From the NCBI GenBank assembly GCA_947074345.1, contig CAMTPH010000007.1:1-51915 (forward strand): a stretch of 51,915 nucleotides of DNA. The letters run 5' to 3'. Below the pieces are notes generated by a model, which worked only from the letters and a program-made list of their open reading frames with translations, was not told the origin of the DNA and did no database searches. The position numbers and the translations under genes were made by a program. The stretch's first letter is position 1; every line of letters starts with the position of its first letter. Origin of the DNA: an uncultured Bacteroides sp. (GTDB lineage Bacteria; Bacteroidota; Bacteroidia; Bacteroidales; Bacteroidaceae). This document shows positions 42,697-51,915 of this stretch, piece by piece.

Positions 42697-43620
42697 TTAT
42701 TTGGACAATTTCATATCGACTCCTCCTATTTGTTGGGTAGATAGGTATACACCAATACCAATCAATATACCAGAAATAATATTTATTAGCGTAAGGTGAG
42801 CCTGTGATATGGCAACTGCGATAATGGCTGTAATAATGGGTTGCAGATAACCAAACATAGCTATAGAAGAGCCTTTGATGTGTTTCATGGCTATCATATT
42901 CAACATAAATGCGCAAAATGTGGCGCCAACCGAACTAAATGCCATTCGTGCATAAACACTCCATGGTGCAACTTCTGTAAAAGCTGCTGAAGTTATTAGA
43001 TCCACCACACCCAACGGAAGAGAAAACAGTGCAGCAAATCCAAATATCCACTTCATAAGTGTGGTTACAGAGTATCGTCTTAACACACCACCAGCAAATG
43101 TAAGATATAATGCATAAGAGGTTATACCACCTAGTACTACTAGATTGCCAATTAACGTATTCTTCTGTGTTGAATCTTTAGCTGCTCCACCTAAAAACAA
43201 AAGAAGCAACACACCAACCAATCCCAAACCTAACCCTATCAATGTTTTTGCAGACGGTTTCTCTTTGAGAAATATACGAGAGAATACAATCACCAAGACT
43301 GGGGTAAGAACAACAATCAACCCTACATCTATTGGCGAGCTATATTGAACACCTATTGTAATTCCACCTTGATTTAATAGAATACCAAACAGTCCGGCCA
43401 ATATAAGCAACCATTTATCTCTGCCAACAACTTTTTCGCGTGGCATAAAAAGAGACAATACTAAAGCCAACAACGCCGCCAAACACATACGAAAGGTAAT
43501 AAGTCCGTAGGCATTAATCCAATGAGGCATAACACTCTTCATTATTGGTGCATCGACACCAAAAATAAACATCATCGTTGCTGCCGCAATACTGCCTTTT
43601 AATACTTGTTTGGAATCCAT
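42697..43620 (-). CDS. EamA/DMT-family transporter
   Basis: A 10-helix inner-membrane permease of the drug/metabolite transporter superfamily with two EamA repeats (about residues 5-145 and 155-295 from the chosen start). Typical stretches are ITFRMCLAALLALVLSLFMP, GLIVVLTPVLVIVFSRIFLKEKP at the end of repeat 1, and AMFGYLQPIITAIIAVAI at the end of repeat 2. The frame is open from 43671 but begins with a hydrophobic non-family stretch; I prefer the ATG at 43620 (MDSKQVLKG, 307 residues), with 43629 as alternative. It follows the MscS gene, likely one operon. The solute is unknown. Confidence 0.85.
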   Translation of the reverse strand: MDSKQVLKGSIAAATMMFIFGVDAPIMKSVMPHWINAYGLITFRMCLAALLALVLSLFMPREKVVGRDKWLLILAGLFGILLNQGGITIGVQYSSPIDVGLIVVLTPVLVIVFSRIFLKEKPSAKTLIGLGLGLVGVLLLLFLGGAAKDSTQKNTLIGNLVVLGGITSYALYLTFAGGVLRRYSVTTLMKWIFGFAALFSLPLGVVDLITSAAFTEVAPWSVYARMAFSSVGATFCAFMLNMIAMKHIKGSSIAMFGYLQPIITAIIAVAISQAHLTLINIISGILIGIGVYLSTQQIGGVDMKLSK

Positions 43621-43675
43621 ATCTACCATCTTTAAAATGAAAAACAAGATCAAACTTACCGAATAGAACAATTCA

Positions 43676-45220
43676 TCATTTCAATGAATTGTCTGATCCA
43701 TCTTCTTTTTTTACCATCTCTATTGGCATAGGTTTAGTTGCTTCGCCTGTATATATAGATAAATGTGGGAATGGAATTTCAATTCCTTTCGCATCAAAAG
43801 CAATCTTTAGACGACGTTGATATTCACGCTTAATCCTCCACTGATGCATTGGCTTGGTTCTAATGGTTGCCTTAATAACAATCGAACTATCCCCAAAGTT
43901 ATCCAATCCTAATACTTCTACTTGATCGAGCATATATTGGCCAAACTCTTTATCTTGTTTCATATCCTTGCCAACATCGGTCATCACTTCCATAACATAA
44001 TCAATATTCTCTTTATAAGCTACTCCAATCTCCAACACAATCGCAGACCATTCTTTGGTCATGTTAGACAATGTATCAATCTTACCGTTTTGAAAGATAT
44101 GAACTACACCCGACAAATCACGAAGAGTAATAGTACGCAATTCGATTCTTTCTACAAGTCCCGTAGTACCGTTAATAATGGCATAATCACCTGTACGCAG
44201 TTGATCTTCTAATAGAATAAAGAAACCTGATATAAAATCTCGAACCAACTCTTGTGCTCCAAACCCAACTGCCAAACCAACAATTCCGGCACTTGCCAAA
44301 ATTGGTCCTATATTAATATTCACTTTAGCTAAAAGAACCAATAAGAAAATAGACCAAAGGAGTATCTTCCCTACTCCATGAACAATGCCGGCTAATGTAT
44401 CTATGCGCTTCACAGCTTCATGGGTATCAACATTAGCATCCTTCTCGGCTCTTGATAAAGCTATCTTACGCACTCTTTGGATGATGAATTTTTGACTACG
44501 CAACAGGATAATAAAGACTACAATAATAACTATTATCATAGGCAACTCCATTATCATCCACTTTATAATTTTACGGATAAGATCTTTCCAGAAAGTATTA
44601 GTCAATATTCCTGCATCATGTGTATACCAACTAATAGTAAAACTTGATGGTTTTGCTCTATTGCTAACACTATCTATAGGTATATCTGTTATAAAATCGG
44701 GATTATAACCTTTGACTAAACTTGGCTTAACACCTATATAACCATCCACAGAAGGTATATAAATAGCCAATACATTATTATCTTGTACTACATCCAGATT
44801 ATGATACGAACTCTTTACTTCTTCTATGGTTGAATTTATACCAATATTTTTGGTTGTACGAAAGCGTGGATCTTTAATCTTAATAAGTTCTATCTCATCG
44901 CTTTTCAGATCTTTTGCTGAAGTTTCAGCCACAAAAAGCAATCGATTATCTTTATCATACACATAGTACTGAGCAGGCTTTAACACGGTATCATTTGCAT
45001 TATGGCGGAATGTCTGCAACTGTTTAACATACTGATCGCCATAAGCTTTTTGCAATGAAGATGCACTCATTCCACGACGAAGATGCCCTACACGATTATC
45101 AGTAATAAGAAATTCACGATCTATGGTATCGTTATTATCGGTTACATATGGACTTTCTATAACATCACCACATCCAAGAGCCGCAAATAAAATAAAAAAG
45201 AATAAAAGAAGTTTCTTCAT
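43676..45220 (-). CDS. MscS-family mechanosensitive channel with N-terminal periplasmic domain
   Basis: A 514-residue channel of the small-conductance family, which opens under membrane tension to release solutes on osmotic downshock. The N-terminus (LLLFFFILFAALGCGD) reads as a lipoprotein-type signal with Cys17. A soluble periplasmic domain (about 25-205; HLRRGMSASSLQKAYGDQY) follows, then helices at about 225-245 and 275-300, and the pore helix/beta domain (ASAGIVGLAVGFGAQELVRDFISGFFILLEDQ, GLVERIELRTITLRDLSG, VHIFQNG). The pore region is well conserved. The lipobox-like start is unusual for an inner-membrane channel; it may be a cleaved or acylated signal. EamA follows in the same direction. 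Confidence 0.88.
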   Translation of the reverse strand: MKKLLLFFFILFAALGCGDVIESPYVTDNNDTIDREFLITDNRVGHLRRGMSASSLQKAYGDQYVKQLQTFRHNANDTVLKPAQYYVYDKDNRLLFVAETSAKDLKSDEIELIKIKDPRFRTTKNIGINSTIEEVKSSYHNLDVVQDNNVLAIYIPSVDGYIGVKPSLVKGYNPDFITDIPIDSVSNRAKPSSFTISWYTHDAGILTNTFWKDLIRKIIKWMIMELPMIIVIIVVFIILLRSQKFIIQRVRKIALSRAEKDANVDTHEAVKRIDTLAGIVHGVGKILLWSIFLLVLLAKVNINIGPILASAGIVGLAVGFGAQELVRDFISGFFILLEDQLRTGDYAIINGTTGLVERIELRTITLRDLSGVVHIFQNGKIDTLSNMTKEWSAIVLEIGVAYKENIDYVMEVMTDVGKDMKQDKEFGQYMLDQVEVLGLDNFGDSSIVIKATIRTKPMHQWRIKREYQRRLKIAFDAKGIEIPFPHLSIYTGEATKPMPIEMVKKEDGSDNSLK

Positions 45221-45548
45221 TGGTTATCCTAGCTAGTTTATAGTGATAACAAATATTCGCTTCTTCTGTTTGAAAAGAACAATTTATCTGCGATAGATAA
45301 ACTTTAATTAAGATATTGTAAAACTATATGCATGACACTACAAACAAATAACCATTTAAACGAAACATATAAATGATAGCACAATAGCAATTTTAGCATA
45401 ATATTTATTACTTTTGAATAATTATAGTAGACAATATGCTTTTATTCGTCTCTATAATCTATATTTATGAAATAGCTTAACCACAAAGAATGGAAACTAT
45501 ATTCAATCTATTGCACATAACCATACATAAACAAAAAACGCTATACTA
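45221..45548. other. mscS / serine hydrolase divergent intergenic region
   Basis: 328 AT-rich bases. For the rightward gene there is a perfect -7 box TACTTTTG at 45409-45416, which would leave a leader of about 125 bases. A near-match for mscS (AATATTTG on the - strand, 45250-45257) is also present. No gene or palindromic repeat element seen. Confidence 0.5.
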
Positions 45549-46784
45549 ATGAAGACTTTTATCAATTCAATTATTTTATTAGCTATATTAGCATTATACG
45601 GATGCAACTCTCAAACAAAAACAGTTACAAATAACTCAACTAATAACAATGAGATGAACAAGGAAATAGACACACTTTTCTCATCACTGTTTAGGGAAAA
45701 TGAACCCGGTGCTTATGTATTGATAGCCAAAGGCGATTCAATTGTTTATAGTCAGGGCTTTGGACTTGCGTGCTTAGACACCAATACTCCGCTTACAGAT
45801 AGTACAATGATGAATATTTGTTCTGTTTCTAAACAGTTCTCGGCTGTAGCTTTATGCATGCTTGCCGAACAAGGAAAACTTTCATTAGACGACTCCGTAA
45901 AGAAGTTCTTTCCTAACTTCAAGGCAGATTTTTTTAATCACATTACTTTACGACATTTAATGTCTCATACATCCGGTTTACCAGATGCACGTCCGCGCAC
46001 ACAAGAACAATGGAACAAATATATCGCTACAAATAAAACAAAGTATAAATCAGTCGAAGAGTTTAAACTATACTGCGAAGAAGAGGAGTCATGCCGCTAC
46101 ATGGAACAACTTGACTCTTTGGCATTCGAACCAGGCACACTGTACGAATACCAAAACCCTACATTTCAGTTAATGCTCATGATTATAGAACAAACAACGG
46201 GAGAGAAGTTTGACACATGGATGCACAACAATATCTTTCTACCTGCCGGAATGACAAATACCACTTATTTTGAACCTAACAAATACATTCCATCAGCAGC
46301 AACTGCTTATGATTTGAGTATTTTTGATGATGAGGAGGATAACATAAATCGCAAAGAAAGACTTTGGAAAGAATGTGAATATGGAAGTGCTAATTTCTTT
46401 GGAACAAAAGCAGATGGAGGACTCTATACAACTCCGTTAGAATTTCTTAAATGGGATAAAGCTATCTATAGTAACTCATTCATTTCTCAATCTTTACGCA
46501 ACGAATTTCATAAAGGCAGAATTGATACAGACATACCATATACACAATATGGATATGGATGGTTTATAGAGCAACGCCCCGATAGACCAAAGAAGATTTA
46601 TCATACAGGCGATAACGGCGGCTTTCTTATTTTTGAGGGAAGGTACCCCGAACAAAATCTATTTTATCTGATATTTGCAAATCGCCCCGATTGGAACCGC
46701 GAAGAAGTAGTAGAACAAATGGATTCTATATTCGAAAGAGCTAATTGGTTAGACAACGTAGTGCTGCCACATACTTACTCGTAA
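45549..46784 (+). CDS. serine beta-lactamase-like (class C / EstB-type) lipoprotein
   Basis: A 411-residue lipoprotein (lipobox ALYGC, Cys19) with the fold motifs of the beta-lactamase class C/penicillin-binding-protein-like family: SVSK at residues 92-95 (Ser92 nucleophile, Lys95), YQN in the second-motif position (LYEYQNPTFQLM) and HTG (YHTGDNGGF) in place of the KTG triad. In this family members act as esterases, D-aminopeptidases or peptidoglycan-editing enzymes rather than true beta-lactamases; the substrate cannot be read from the motifs. It acts in the periplasm or on the surface. Single-gene unit. Confidence 0.88.
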   Translation: MKTFINSIILLAILALYGCNSQTKTVTNNSTNNNEMNKEIDTLFSSLFRENEPGAYVLIAKGDSIVYSQGFGLACLDTNTPLTDSTMMNICSVSKQFSAVALCMLAEQGKLSLDDSVKKFFPNFKADFFNHITLRHLMSHTSGLPDARPRTQEQWNKYIATNKTKYKSVEEFKLYCEEEESCRYMEQLDSLAFEPGTLYEYQNPTFQLMLMIIEQTTGEKFDTWMHNNIFLPAGMTNTTYFEPNKYIPSAATAYDLSIFDDEEDNINRKERLWKECEYGSANFFGTKADGGLYTTPLEFLKWDKAIYSNSFISQSLRNEFHKGRIDTDIPYTQYGYGWFIEQRPDRPKKIYHTGDNGGFLIFEGRYPEQNLFYLIFANRPDWNREEVVEQMDSIFERANWLDNVVLPHTYS

Positions 46785-46860
46785 AGCTCTATCACTTTAC
46801 GTTAGGTTGTTTCATCGTACTTACCATTACTGCGGATTGTTTTTCTTAAACACATAAAAT

Positions 46861-46894
46861 ACCCCCAAAAGTTCTTAGTCTAACTTTTGAGGGT
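46861..46894. terminator. hairpin between convergent serine hydrolase and pectinesterase genes
   Basis: Stem ACCCCCAAAAGTT (46861-46873) with AACTTTTGAGGGT (46882-46894), one mismatch and an 8-base loop. The following sequence is AT-rich but has only a weak U-run, so it is a moderate terminator candidate for both genes. Confidence 0.55.
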
Positions 46895-46948
46895 AAATTC
46901 AATTCACTCTAGTTTTAATCAATACGATCTTTCAAACAGCGTCAAATA

Positions 46949-49900
46949 TTATTTAAAATAGATTCGCTTCTTCCCATTTATAATATAAATTTTGCCCTTT
47001 TCAGGCGATTGCACCATGCATCCTTGTAAATCATAAATGATTCTTATTTCATTCTCATTATAATTTTGATTTATTATCGATGTTTCTATTTCGTTACTTA
47101 GCGTTAGACTATTTGAATGCTCAGTTTCATTCAGTAACAAGTAAGCAACGTTTGCTCTACGCAACAAAGAGTAATCCTGTTTTGAAAATGAGGCTTCTCC
47201 ATTACTATCATCCGTTAAAAGATAGTAGTTATCATTTATATTGGAAGATGTGTTATGAACTAAATCACCACGAAGCATATTAGAACTTGTAGTTCTAGTA
47301 GCTACAGAGTTATCAATATATTCAAAAATAAAACTAGTATCTTCATCAATGTTTGAATTCAATATTATTGGTGTGAAAGCAGGTATTATTTGATTTGCAG
47401 AATATGCCTCACTTATCTCTACATAATTTGTATATACTTTTGTTATTGCATAAGCCGTAACTCCAGTAGGCACTAATAATGCATCGGAAACAAACAATGT
47501 TGTATACTGAGAAGTTGAAATAGCAATTAGTTCAGAAGCCATAGATGCTAATTTACTGCCACATATTTTATATATTGAAGAATACATCTCTACCTCTTCT
47601 TGTGTCATTGCGTTTACAGGAATTGAAGCATCATTATCAAAAGCAACGATAGACTGTTTGGCTACATTTACATTACCAATTGTGCCGTAACATCCTGTTT
47701 GAAACAGATTACCACTCATCGTAACAAATCCATACTTTGGTAAAATATCAAATATGGTATTAATAAAAAAGGCATGTCCTGTTTCACGCCAAGGACGTGC
47801 TAAAGAAAAGTTTTTATTCATGGTTTGAGCATTATTAGGAGCATTTGACACTATACAATCACGAAAATATGTCTTACCCTGAGGAGCTGTAATATAACCA
47901 CCATTATTTCTATATTGCAATTGCAGATCACAATGTAAGAAATAGTCTATTGCATTGGCACCATTACAAATAAAATCTACAGATCCTACAACTACGCATT
48001 TATTAAATAGATGTCTACCAGTTCCACCTACATAAGTATCTTGCCAAGAAATGATCTTGATGTTATCAAATAAGATATTATCAGCATCGGCAATCAAAGC
48101 AGGTGCCACTCCATTATTTCCAATTAAACTCTCAATAGTTAAGTTACGTACAACCGTGTTTGCTCCTTTAATTTGTACAACTGCACTTGTTACGCCTCTA
48201 TACTTACCAGTAATTTTACTTTCGTGGCTTTCTCCTTCAATTATTACATTATCAGCAGTCAACGAAACCCCATATTGATAACTACCATCAATATCACCTA
48301 AATCATAAATGCCATTTGGTAGATATATTTTCTTATATAATGCAGTACCATCATTAAGCATTTTCACTACTGTTTTTAAACCATATGAAGTGGTAATATC
48401 ATAGCTTTGTGTTTCTTCATTTACAACATACCCCACTTCAGTTTCGTATGGAATATTCACCTTATACATCACATCATCAAATACAAAGGTATAGGTATAA
48501 ACCTGTTTATTAGTATCTAAACCTCCAATATAGTTTGGTTTCAAAACACCTTTTTTCATACAAAAAGTTAAGGGTGAGAAAGAATTTTCTGATGTAGGAT
48601 CTTCTACAAATCCTAAGCTAGGGAAAGTGTATTCATTATTCACAAAATCGTTTAAACTCAACTCTGATTCGCCTACAAATATTGAGCGAAGATCTTTTTC
48701 ATTACTCCCTTCATTAATAATGGTAATATAACTTACAAATGCTACTCCTGAATAGGTAAATGTGATAGTGTTTGATTCACCTGCATAATAAAAATTATTG
48801 TAGCCATTACAGTTTGGTATTGGTGTAACATTATAGTTTGGGGAAATCTCGCCAACTAAAGTATTTTCTACAGTTGCAGTAACTTTTGACTCTATATTAT
48901 TGTATCCACATCCACGAAGTTTAATTATGGCATCACCGGTTACTTTTACTTTCAATGTACTACCCGACGCATAATTAAAGCGCCACCCATGACTACTATG
49001 ATAACCCGCGGTATTTTCAATGTTACTAAGTTCTGGATCTTCATTTGAAACAATAGGGTTGACAGTTAAGTCGTAATTATATATCACATCCGCAGAGTTT
49101 CTTCTAGCAATAATAATTTCGTAATAAACCGTTTCAAAGCCAGATAATGTGGAACGGATATAATAGTAATTACTAGATCCTGGAGAAACAGGAATAGACA
49201 ATACAGTTGGGATAACTGATTCCCAATTGGTTATATCTGCTGGAGTATCAACTTTATCATTATATACAGATGAAACAGAAAGAGTAACATCTTTTCCTTC
49301 TTCTTTTTCAAAACTCAATGAAACAGTCGTATTTTCAGCAAAAGCATCTACCATGTAATCGACCGTGTTTCCATACAATTGATTTGTTCCATTTAAAGTT
49401 AATGAAGCTAACGTTGCCCTCGGAGCACGATTTCCATAGATTTCTACACCATGTATACTTATATAAGAATTAATACTGCTTGTAGCAGGAAGATATAAAA
49501 CACTTGTATTATTAGGTAATTTCTCATTTAGAACAACATCGTATACTGTAGCTATACCACCTTGTGCGGATGCAGTACCAACAACAATACCTCCATTAGT
49601 ATAATCGGTTTTGTCATATATACTAATAGTACGAAAGTCATTACTTCCTCTATTCACGTATGTGTCTATATTAATAATATCACCTTGTTTGAAATATTCA
49701 CCAGCAGGAGCTTCAATCATAACAAAGGAGCCATCACCACTATGAAATTGATAATACGATTTATCATCTCTATTTTCAAGATAACGCATCTTATTATAGA
49801 CCAATTTATAACCAGTATCCTCATCAATGTATTCACCCGTTATGTTAGTTGTCCCATTTGGAAGATCAAAAGATAATAACTTTTCTTGTGCAGAAAGTGA

Positions 49901-49969
49901 AGTTATACAGAATGACATTAATAAAAGTAGAACACTTTTATATCTAACCGTTTTTACTCTAGTTTTCAT
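46949..49969 (-). CDS. secreted pectinesterase-family protein, multidomain
   Basis: A 1006-residue exported protein (signal ending LSAQ near residue 28). Residues about 530-790 form a right-handed beta-helix of the pectin methylesterase family (CE8), which removes methyl esters from pectin. Catalytic elements are in place: SWQDT near 641-645 (Gln/Asp), VDFICNG near 664-670 (Asp), and ARPWRE near 724-729 (Arg/Trp). The usual DFIFG reads DFICN. The N-terminal 500 residues are beta-rich modules (probably carbohydrate-binding or Ig-like), unassigned. The C-terminus ends YDLQGCMVQSPEKGKIYIINGKK, resembling the DLQGR-type sorting/anchor tails of Bacteroidota secreted enzymes. The GH3 gene lies 18 bases upstream: one operon. 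Confidence 0.87.
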   Translation of the reverse strand: MKTRVKTVRYKSVLLLLMSFCITSLSAQEKLLSFDLPNGTTNITGEYIDEDTGYKLVYNKMRYLENRDDKSYYQFHSGDGSFVMIEAPAGEYFKQGDIINIDTYVNRGSNDFRTISIYDKTDYTNGGIVVGTASAQGGIATVYDVVLNEKLPNNTSVLYLPATSSINSYISIHGVEIYGNRAPRATLASLTLNGTNQLYGNTVDYMVDAFAENTTVSLSFEKEEGKDVTLSVSSVYNDKVDTPADITNWESVIPTVLSIPVSPGSSNYYYIRSTLSGFETVYYEIIIARRNSADVIYNYDLTVNPIVSNEDPELSNIENTAGYHSSHGWRFNYASGSTLKVKVTGDAIIKLRGCGYNNIESKVTATVENTLVGEISPNYNVTPIPNCNGYNNFYYAGESNTITFTYSGVAFVSYITIINEGSNEKDLRSIFVGESELSLNDFVNNEYTFPSLGFVEDPTSENSFSPLTFCMKKGVLKPNYIGGLDTNKQVYTYTFVFDDVMYKVNIPYETEVGYVVNEETQSYDITTSYGLKTVVKMLNDGTALYKKIYLPNGIYDLGDIDGSYQYGVSLTADNVIIEGESHESKITGKYRGVTSAVVQIKGANTVVRNLTIESLIGNNGVAPALIADADNILFDNIKIISWQDTYVGGTGRHLFNKCVVVGSVDFICNGANAIDYFLHCDLQLQYRNNGGYITAPQGKTYFRDCIVSNAPNNAQTMNKNFSLARPWRETGHAFFINTIFDILPKYGFVTMSGNLFQTGCYGTIGNVNVAKQSIVAFDNDASIPVNAMTQEEVEMYSSIYKICGSKLASMASELIAISTSQYTTLFVSDALLVPTGVTAYAITKVYTNYVEISEAYSANQIIPAFTPIILNSNIDEDTSFIFEYIDNSVATRTTSSNMLRGDLVHNTSSNINDNYYLLTDDSNGEASFSKQDYSLLRRANVAYLLLNETEHSNSLTLSNEIETSIINQNYNENEIRIIYDLQGCMVQSPEKGKIYIINGKKRIYFK

Positions 49970-49987
49970 AGATTTTTAATTTATAGA

Positions 49988-51915
49988 TTAAGGTACAATA
50001 TTTAGAATTGCAGATTGCAATACTTTCTCGTCAGAACTTCCACCAACTAAAATCTCATATTCGCCTGGATATACACGCATCGTATTTGTAGATTCATCCC
50101 ACCATTCCAATTCTTTACTTCCTAAATCAAATAAGGTAGTTATAGTTTTACCAGCTTGCACATGAGCACGCTTAAACGCACGAAGTGTTTTTATTGGACC
50201 ATCCGTATCACCTATCTTTCTTAAATACACCTGTACTACTTCATCACCATCATAATCTCCAGTATTGGCAACAGTTAAAGATAATTTTAATGGTTTACCG
50301 GCTCTTACATTAGTTTTATCTAAAGAAATAGGGCCATATTCAAATGTAGTATAACTCAATCCATGTCCAAAGGGAAATAAAGGAACATCATTCATATATC
50401 TATAAGTACGTCCTGCCATATTATAATCTTCAAAATCGGGCAATTGAGAAAGGCTTTTATAGAAAGTCATAGGTAAACGACCTGCTGGATTATATTCACC
50501 AAAGAGAACATCAGCAACTGCTTTTCCCCCAGCCTGTCCTGGATACCAAGCTTGTAAAATAGCCTCGCAAATTTGAGTTTCAGGAACAATTGCAATTGGC
50601 GACCCTGAGCAATTTACGTATATAATTTTCTTACCATCACGATGTAAAGCTGCGATAAGTTCGCGTTGTACATCTGGAAGTTCAATCTCTGTACGGTCAC
50701 CTCTTTTAAATCCAGGAAGATCAACTCCCATTTCTTCACCCTCAAGACTAGGAGATATACCTCCGACAAAAATCACTACATCTGCATCTTTTACTCTATC
50801 TACCGATTTATTAATATCTACTTCTTCTTTAAAACCCAAATCAAAGTTTAACTGAGCATCACTTCTCAAGTATTCATAATCAATCTCTAACTCATAAGGA
50901 GTGCCAGCTTGAACTTTCATGGCATGACTCACCTTACGTGCACCATGTTTATTTGAGAAACCTTTCACTTCTTCACCATTAACACGTAATCGTCCTAATC
51001 CATAACTATAAAACTCAAAAACGACCTCACCGGATTTATCTGGTGTAAACACACTATTATATGTTGCGGAGAAGTCTGTTAAGTTTACATTAGGAGCGAA
51101 AACTGTTGCTCCCGAAGTACAAAAACGAAAAGGAGTAGTAACTTGATTAATAGCAACTGGCTCTCCTGTTCTTTTAAGATTATTCCAATAACGAGCAGTA
51201 AAGCCGGGGCCATTATCTGATTTACAACTATTGAATGCACTTTTAATTAAGGTACGCTCCACCCATGGACAACCTTGTTCAAAAATTAATTCGTCATCAT
51301 CTCCTAAAGCATTCTGAATACCTTGCAATATAGTAATAGTACGAGAAGGTGTACCATTATAATTTCCCCATTGCATAACAGAATCATTAGCATTAGGACC
51401 CATTACAGCTATTTTTAAGCCACCACGTTTCAAAGGAAGAAAAGCATCTTTATTTTGAAGCAGTGTCATCGATTTACGAGCAATATCCAAAGCTAATGAG
51501 TCATTTTGAGAAGTTCCAACTACAGACATTGGTATTTTAGACCACGATACATCTGAGAGTTCATCCATTTCACCTAGTTCGAAGCGAGCTTTCATTAATC
51601 TCCTAACTGATACATCAATGTCTTCTTCTGCAATATATCCTTTTTCAACGCCTTCTACCAAAGCCTTATAACTTGAGCCACAATCAAGATCTGTTCCACT
51701 AAGCACAGCCGCAGCTGATGCGGAAGCAGCATCTTTGTGAGTATGATGTCCTCTATCATTATAGAAATCAGCAATAGCCCCACAATCTGAAACTACAATT
51801 CCATCAAAACCCCATTCGTCTCTTAATATTTGCATTAATAATCTATCGCTGCCACAGCATGGATCACCTTCAAAACGATTATATGCACACATTACTTCCT
51901 TTACTTTTCCATCTT
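49988..51915 (-). CDS. GH3-family glycoside hydrolase with PA14 insert (5' end outside window)
   Basis: C-terminal part of a family 3 beta-glycosidase; the reading frame runs off the right edge (residues before the Met at 51892 read DGKVKEV). Counting from that Met: VVSDCGA with nucleophile Asp36, PA14-like insert at about 230-355 (PGFTARYWNNL, EVVFEFYSYGLGRLRVNGEEV), second GH3 domain with SLEGEEMGVDLPG near 382 (acid/base region), and a fibronectin type III-like C-terminal domain from about 515. GH3 members cut beta-glucosides or beta-xylosides; specificity cannot be settled. The pectinesterase gene begins 18 bases downstream. The missing N-terminal part is about 200-250 residues, by family length. 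Confidence 0.93.
   Translation of the reverse strand, partial: DGKVKEVMCAYNRFEGDPCCGSDRLLMQILRDEWGFDGIVVSDCGAIADFYNDRGHHTHKDAASASAAAVLSGTDLDCGSSYKALVEGVEKGYIAEEDIDVSVRRLMKARFELGEMDELSDVSWSKIPMSVVGTSQNDSLALDIARKSMTLLQNKDAFLPLKRGGLKIAVMGPNANDSVMQWGNYNGTPSRTITILQGIQNALGDDDELIFEQGCPWVERTLIKSAFNSCKSDNGPGFTARYWNNLKRTGEPVAINQVTTPFRFCTSGATVFAPNVNLTDFSATYNSVFTPDKSGEVVFEFYSYGLGRLRVNGEEVKGFSNKHGARKVSHAMKVQAGTPYELEIDYEYLRSDAQLNFDLGFKEEVDINKSVDRVKDADVVIFVGGISPSLEGEEMGVDLPGFKRGDRTEIELPDVQRELIAALHRDGKKIIYVNCSGSPIAIVPETQICEAILQAWYPGQAGGKAVADVLFGEYNPAGRLPMTFYKSLSQLPDFEDYNMAGRTYRYMNDVPLFPFGHGLSYTTFEYGPISLDKTNVRAGKPLKLSLTVANTGDYDGDEVVQVYLRKIGDTDGPIKTLRAFKRAHVQAGKTITTLFDLGSKELEWWDESTNTMRVYPGEYEILVGGSSDEKVLQSAILNIVP

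Noticed and set aside
42443..42916. 157-codon - strand frame across the helicase-EamA junction
   Set aside because: Overlaps the C-terminal coding part of the helicase antisense and the EamA gene in another frame; aromatic-rich random composition.

Overview
The window looks like chromosomal DNA of a low-GC Bacteroides-type member of the Bacteroidales. Evidence: a SusC/SusD pair with an ECF sigma/FecR module, many Bacteroidota-only families (DUF3127, DUF4835, DUF4250, LruC-domain lipoprotein, SDR-type threonine dehydrogenase), -7 promoter boxes of the Bacteroides TAnnTTTG type, and AT-rich codon use. Species cannot be fixed by eye. Most of the window is core metabolism and information processing; the right third is more accessory (nutrient uptake, polysaccharide breakdown). 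I see no phage, insertion sequence, CRISPR array or rRNA.

Layout. 0.4-1.1 kb: an isolated phoU (-). 1.5-5.3 kb: glnS, a TPR protein and a DedA protein (+). 5.6-13.9 kb: a long leftward gene run dnaN, DnaQ-like exonuclease, coaBC, DUF4835, recN, rlmB and a TPR protein with an apparently dead trypsin-like domain. Divergent from dnaN is a DUF3127 protein with an SSB-like acidic tail. 14.7-16.8 kb: a LruC-domain lipoprotein (+). 16.9-20.7 kb: leftward MBL hydrolase, murB, a lipoprotein and threonine dehydrogenase. Divergent from the last is kbl plus a DUF2721 membrane protein (+), so both steps of threonine to glycine plus acetyl-CoA sit back to back. 22.5-29.5 kb: a leftward biosynthetic cluster purU-hisH-hisA-hisF-hisIE-ftsE-lysC-lysA. 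30.1-30.3 kb: two identical tRNA-Asp genes, then nfo (+).

31.3-40.6 kb (all -): SusC and SusD with a terminator, a carboxypeptidase-regulatory-domain protein, an ECF sigma factor with its own promoter and translationally coupled FecR anti-sigma factor, a 58-residue DUF4250 gene missed by long-ORF calling, and a membrane protein. 41.4-42.7 kb: a DEAD-box RNA helicase (+). 42.7-45.2 kb: MscS channel and EamA transporter (-). 45.5-46.8 kb: a serine beta-lactamase-like lipoprotein (+). 46.9 kb to the end: a pectinesterase-family protein and a GH3 glycosidase truncated by the window edge, probably one leftward operon for plant polysaccharides.

The least explained structure is non-coding: four intergenic 64-bp elements (about 5.5, 17.8, 29.8 and 41.2 kb) built from a 20-bp palindrome, GATAACTGTTAACAGTTATC, in pairs whose centres are exactly 44 bp apart, with a related 24-bp spacer. 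They occur in convergent, codirectional and divergent gaps, so they are not simply terminators, and they happen to lie 11.4-12.3 kb apart.
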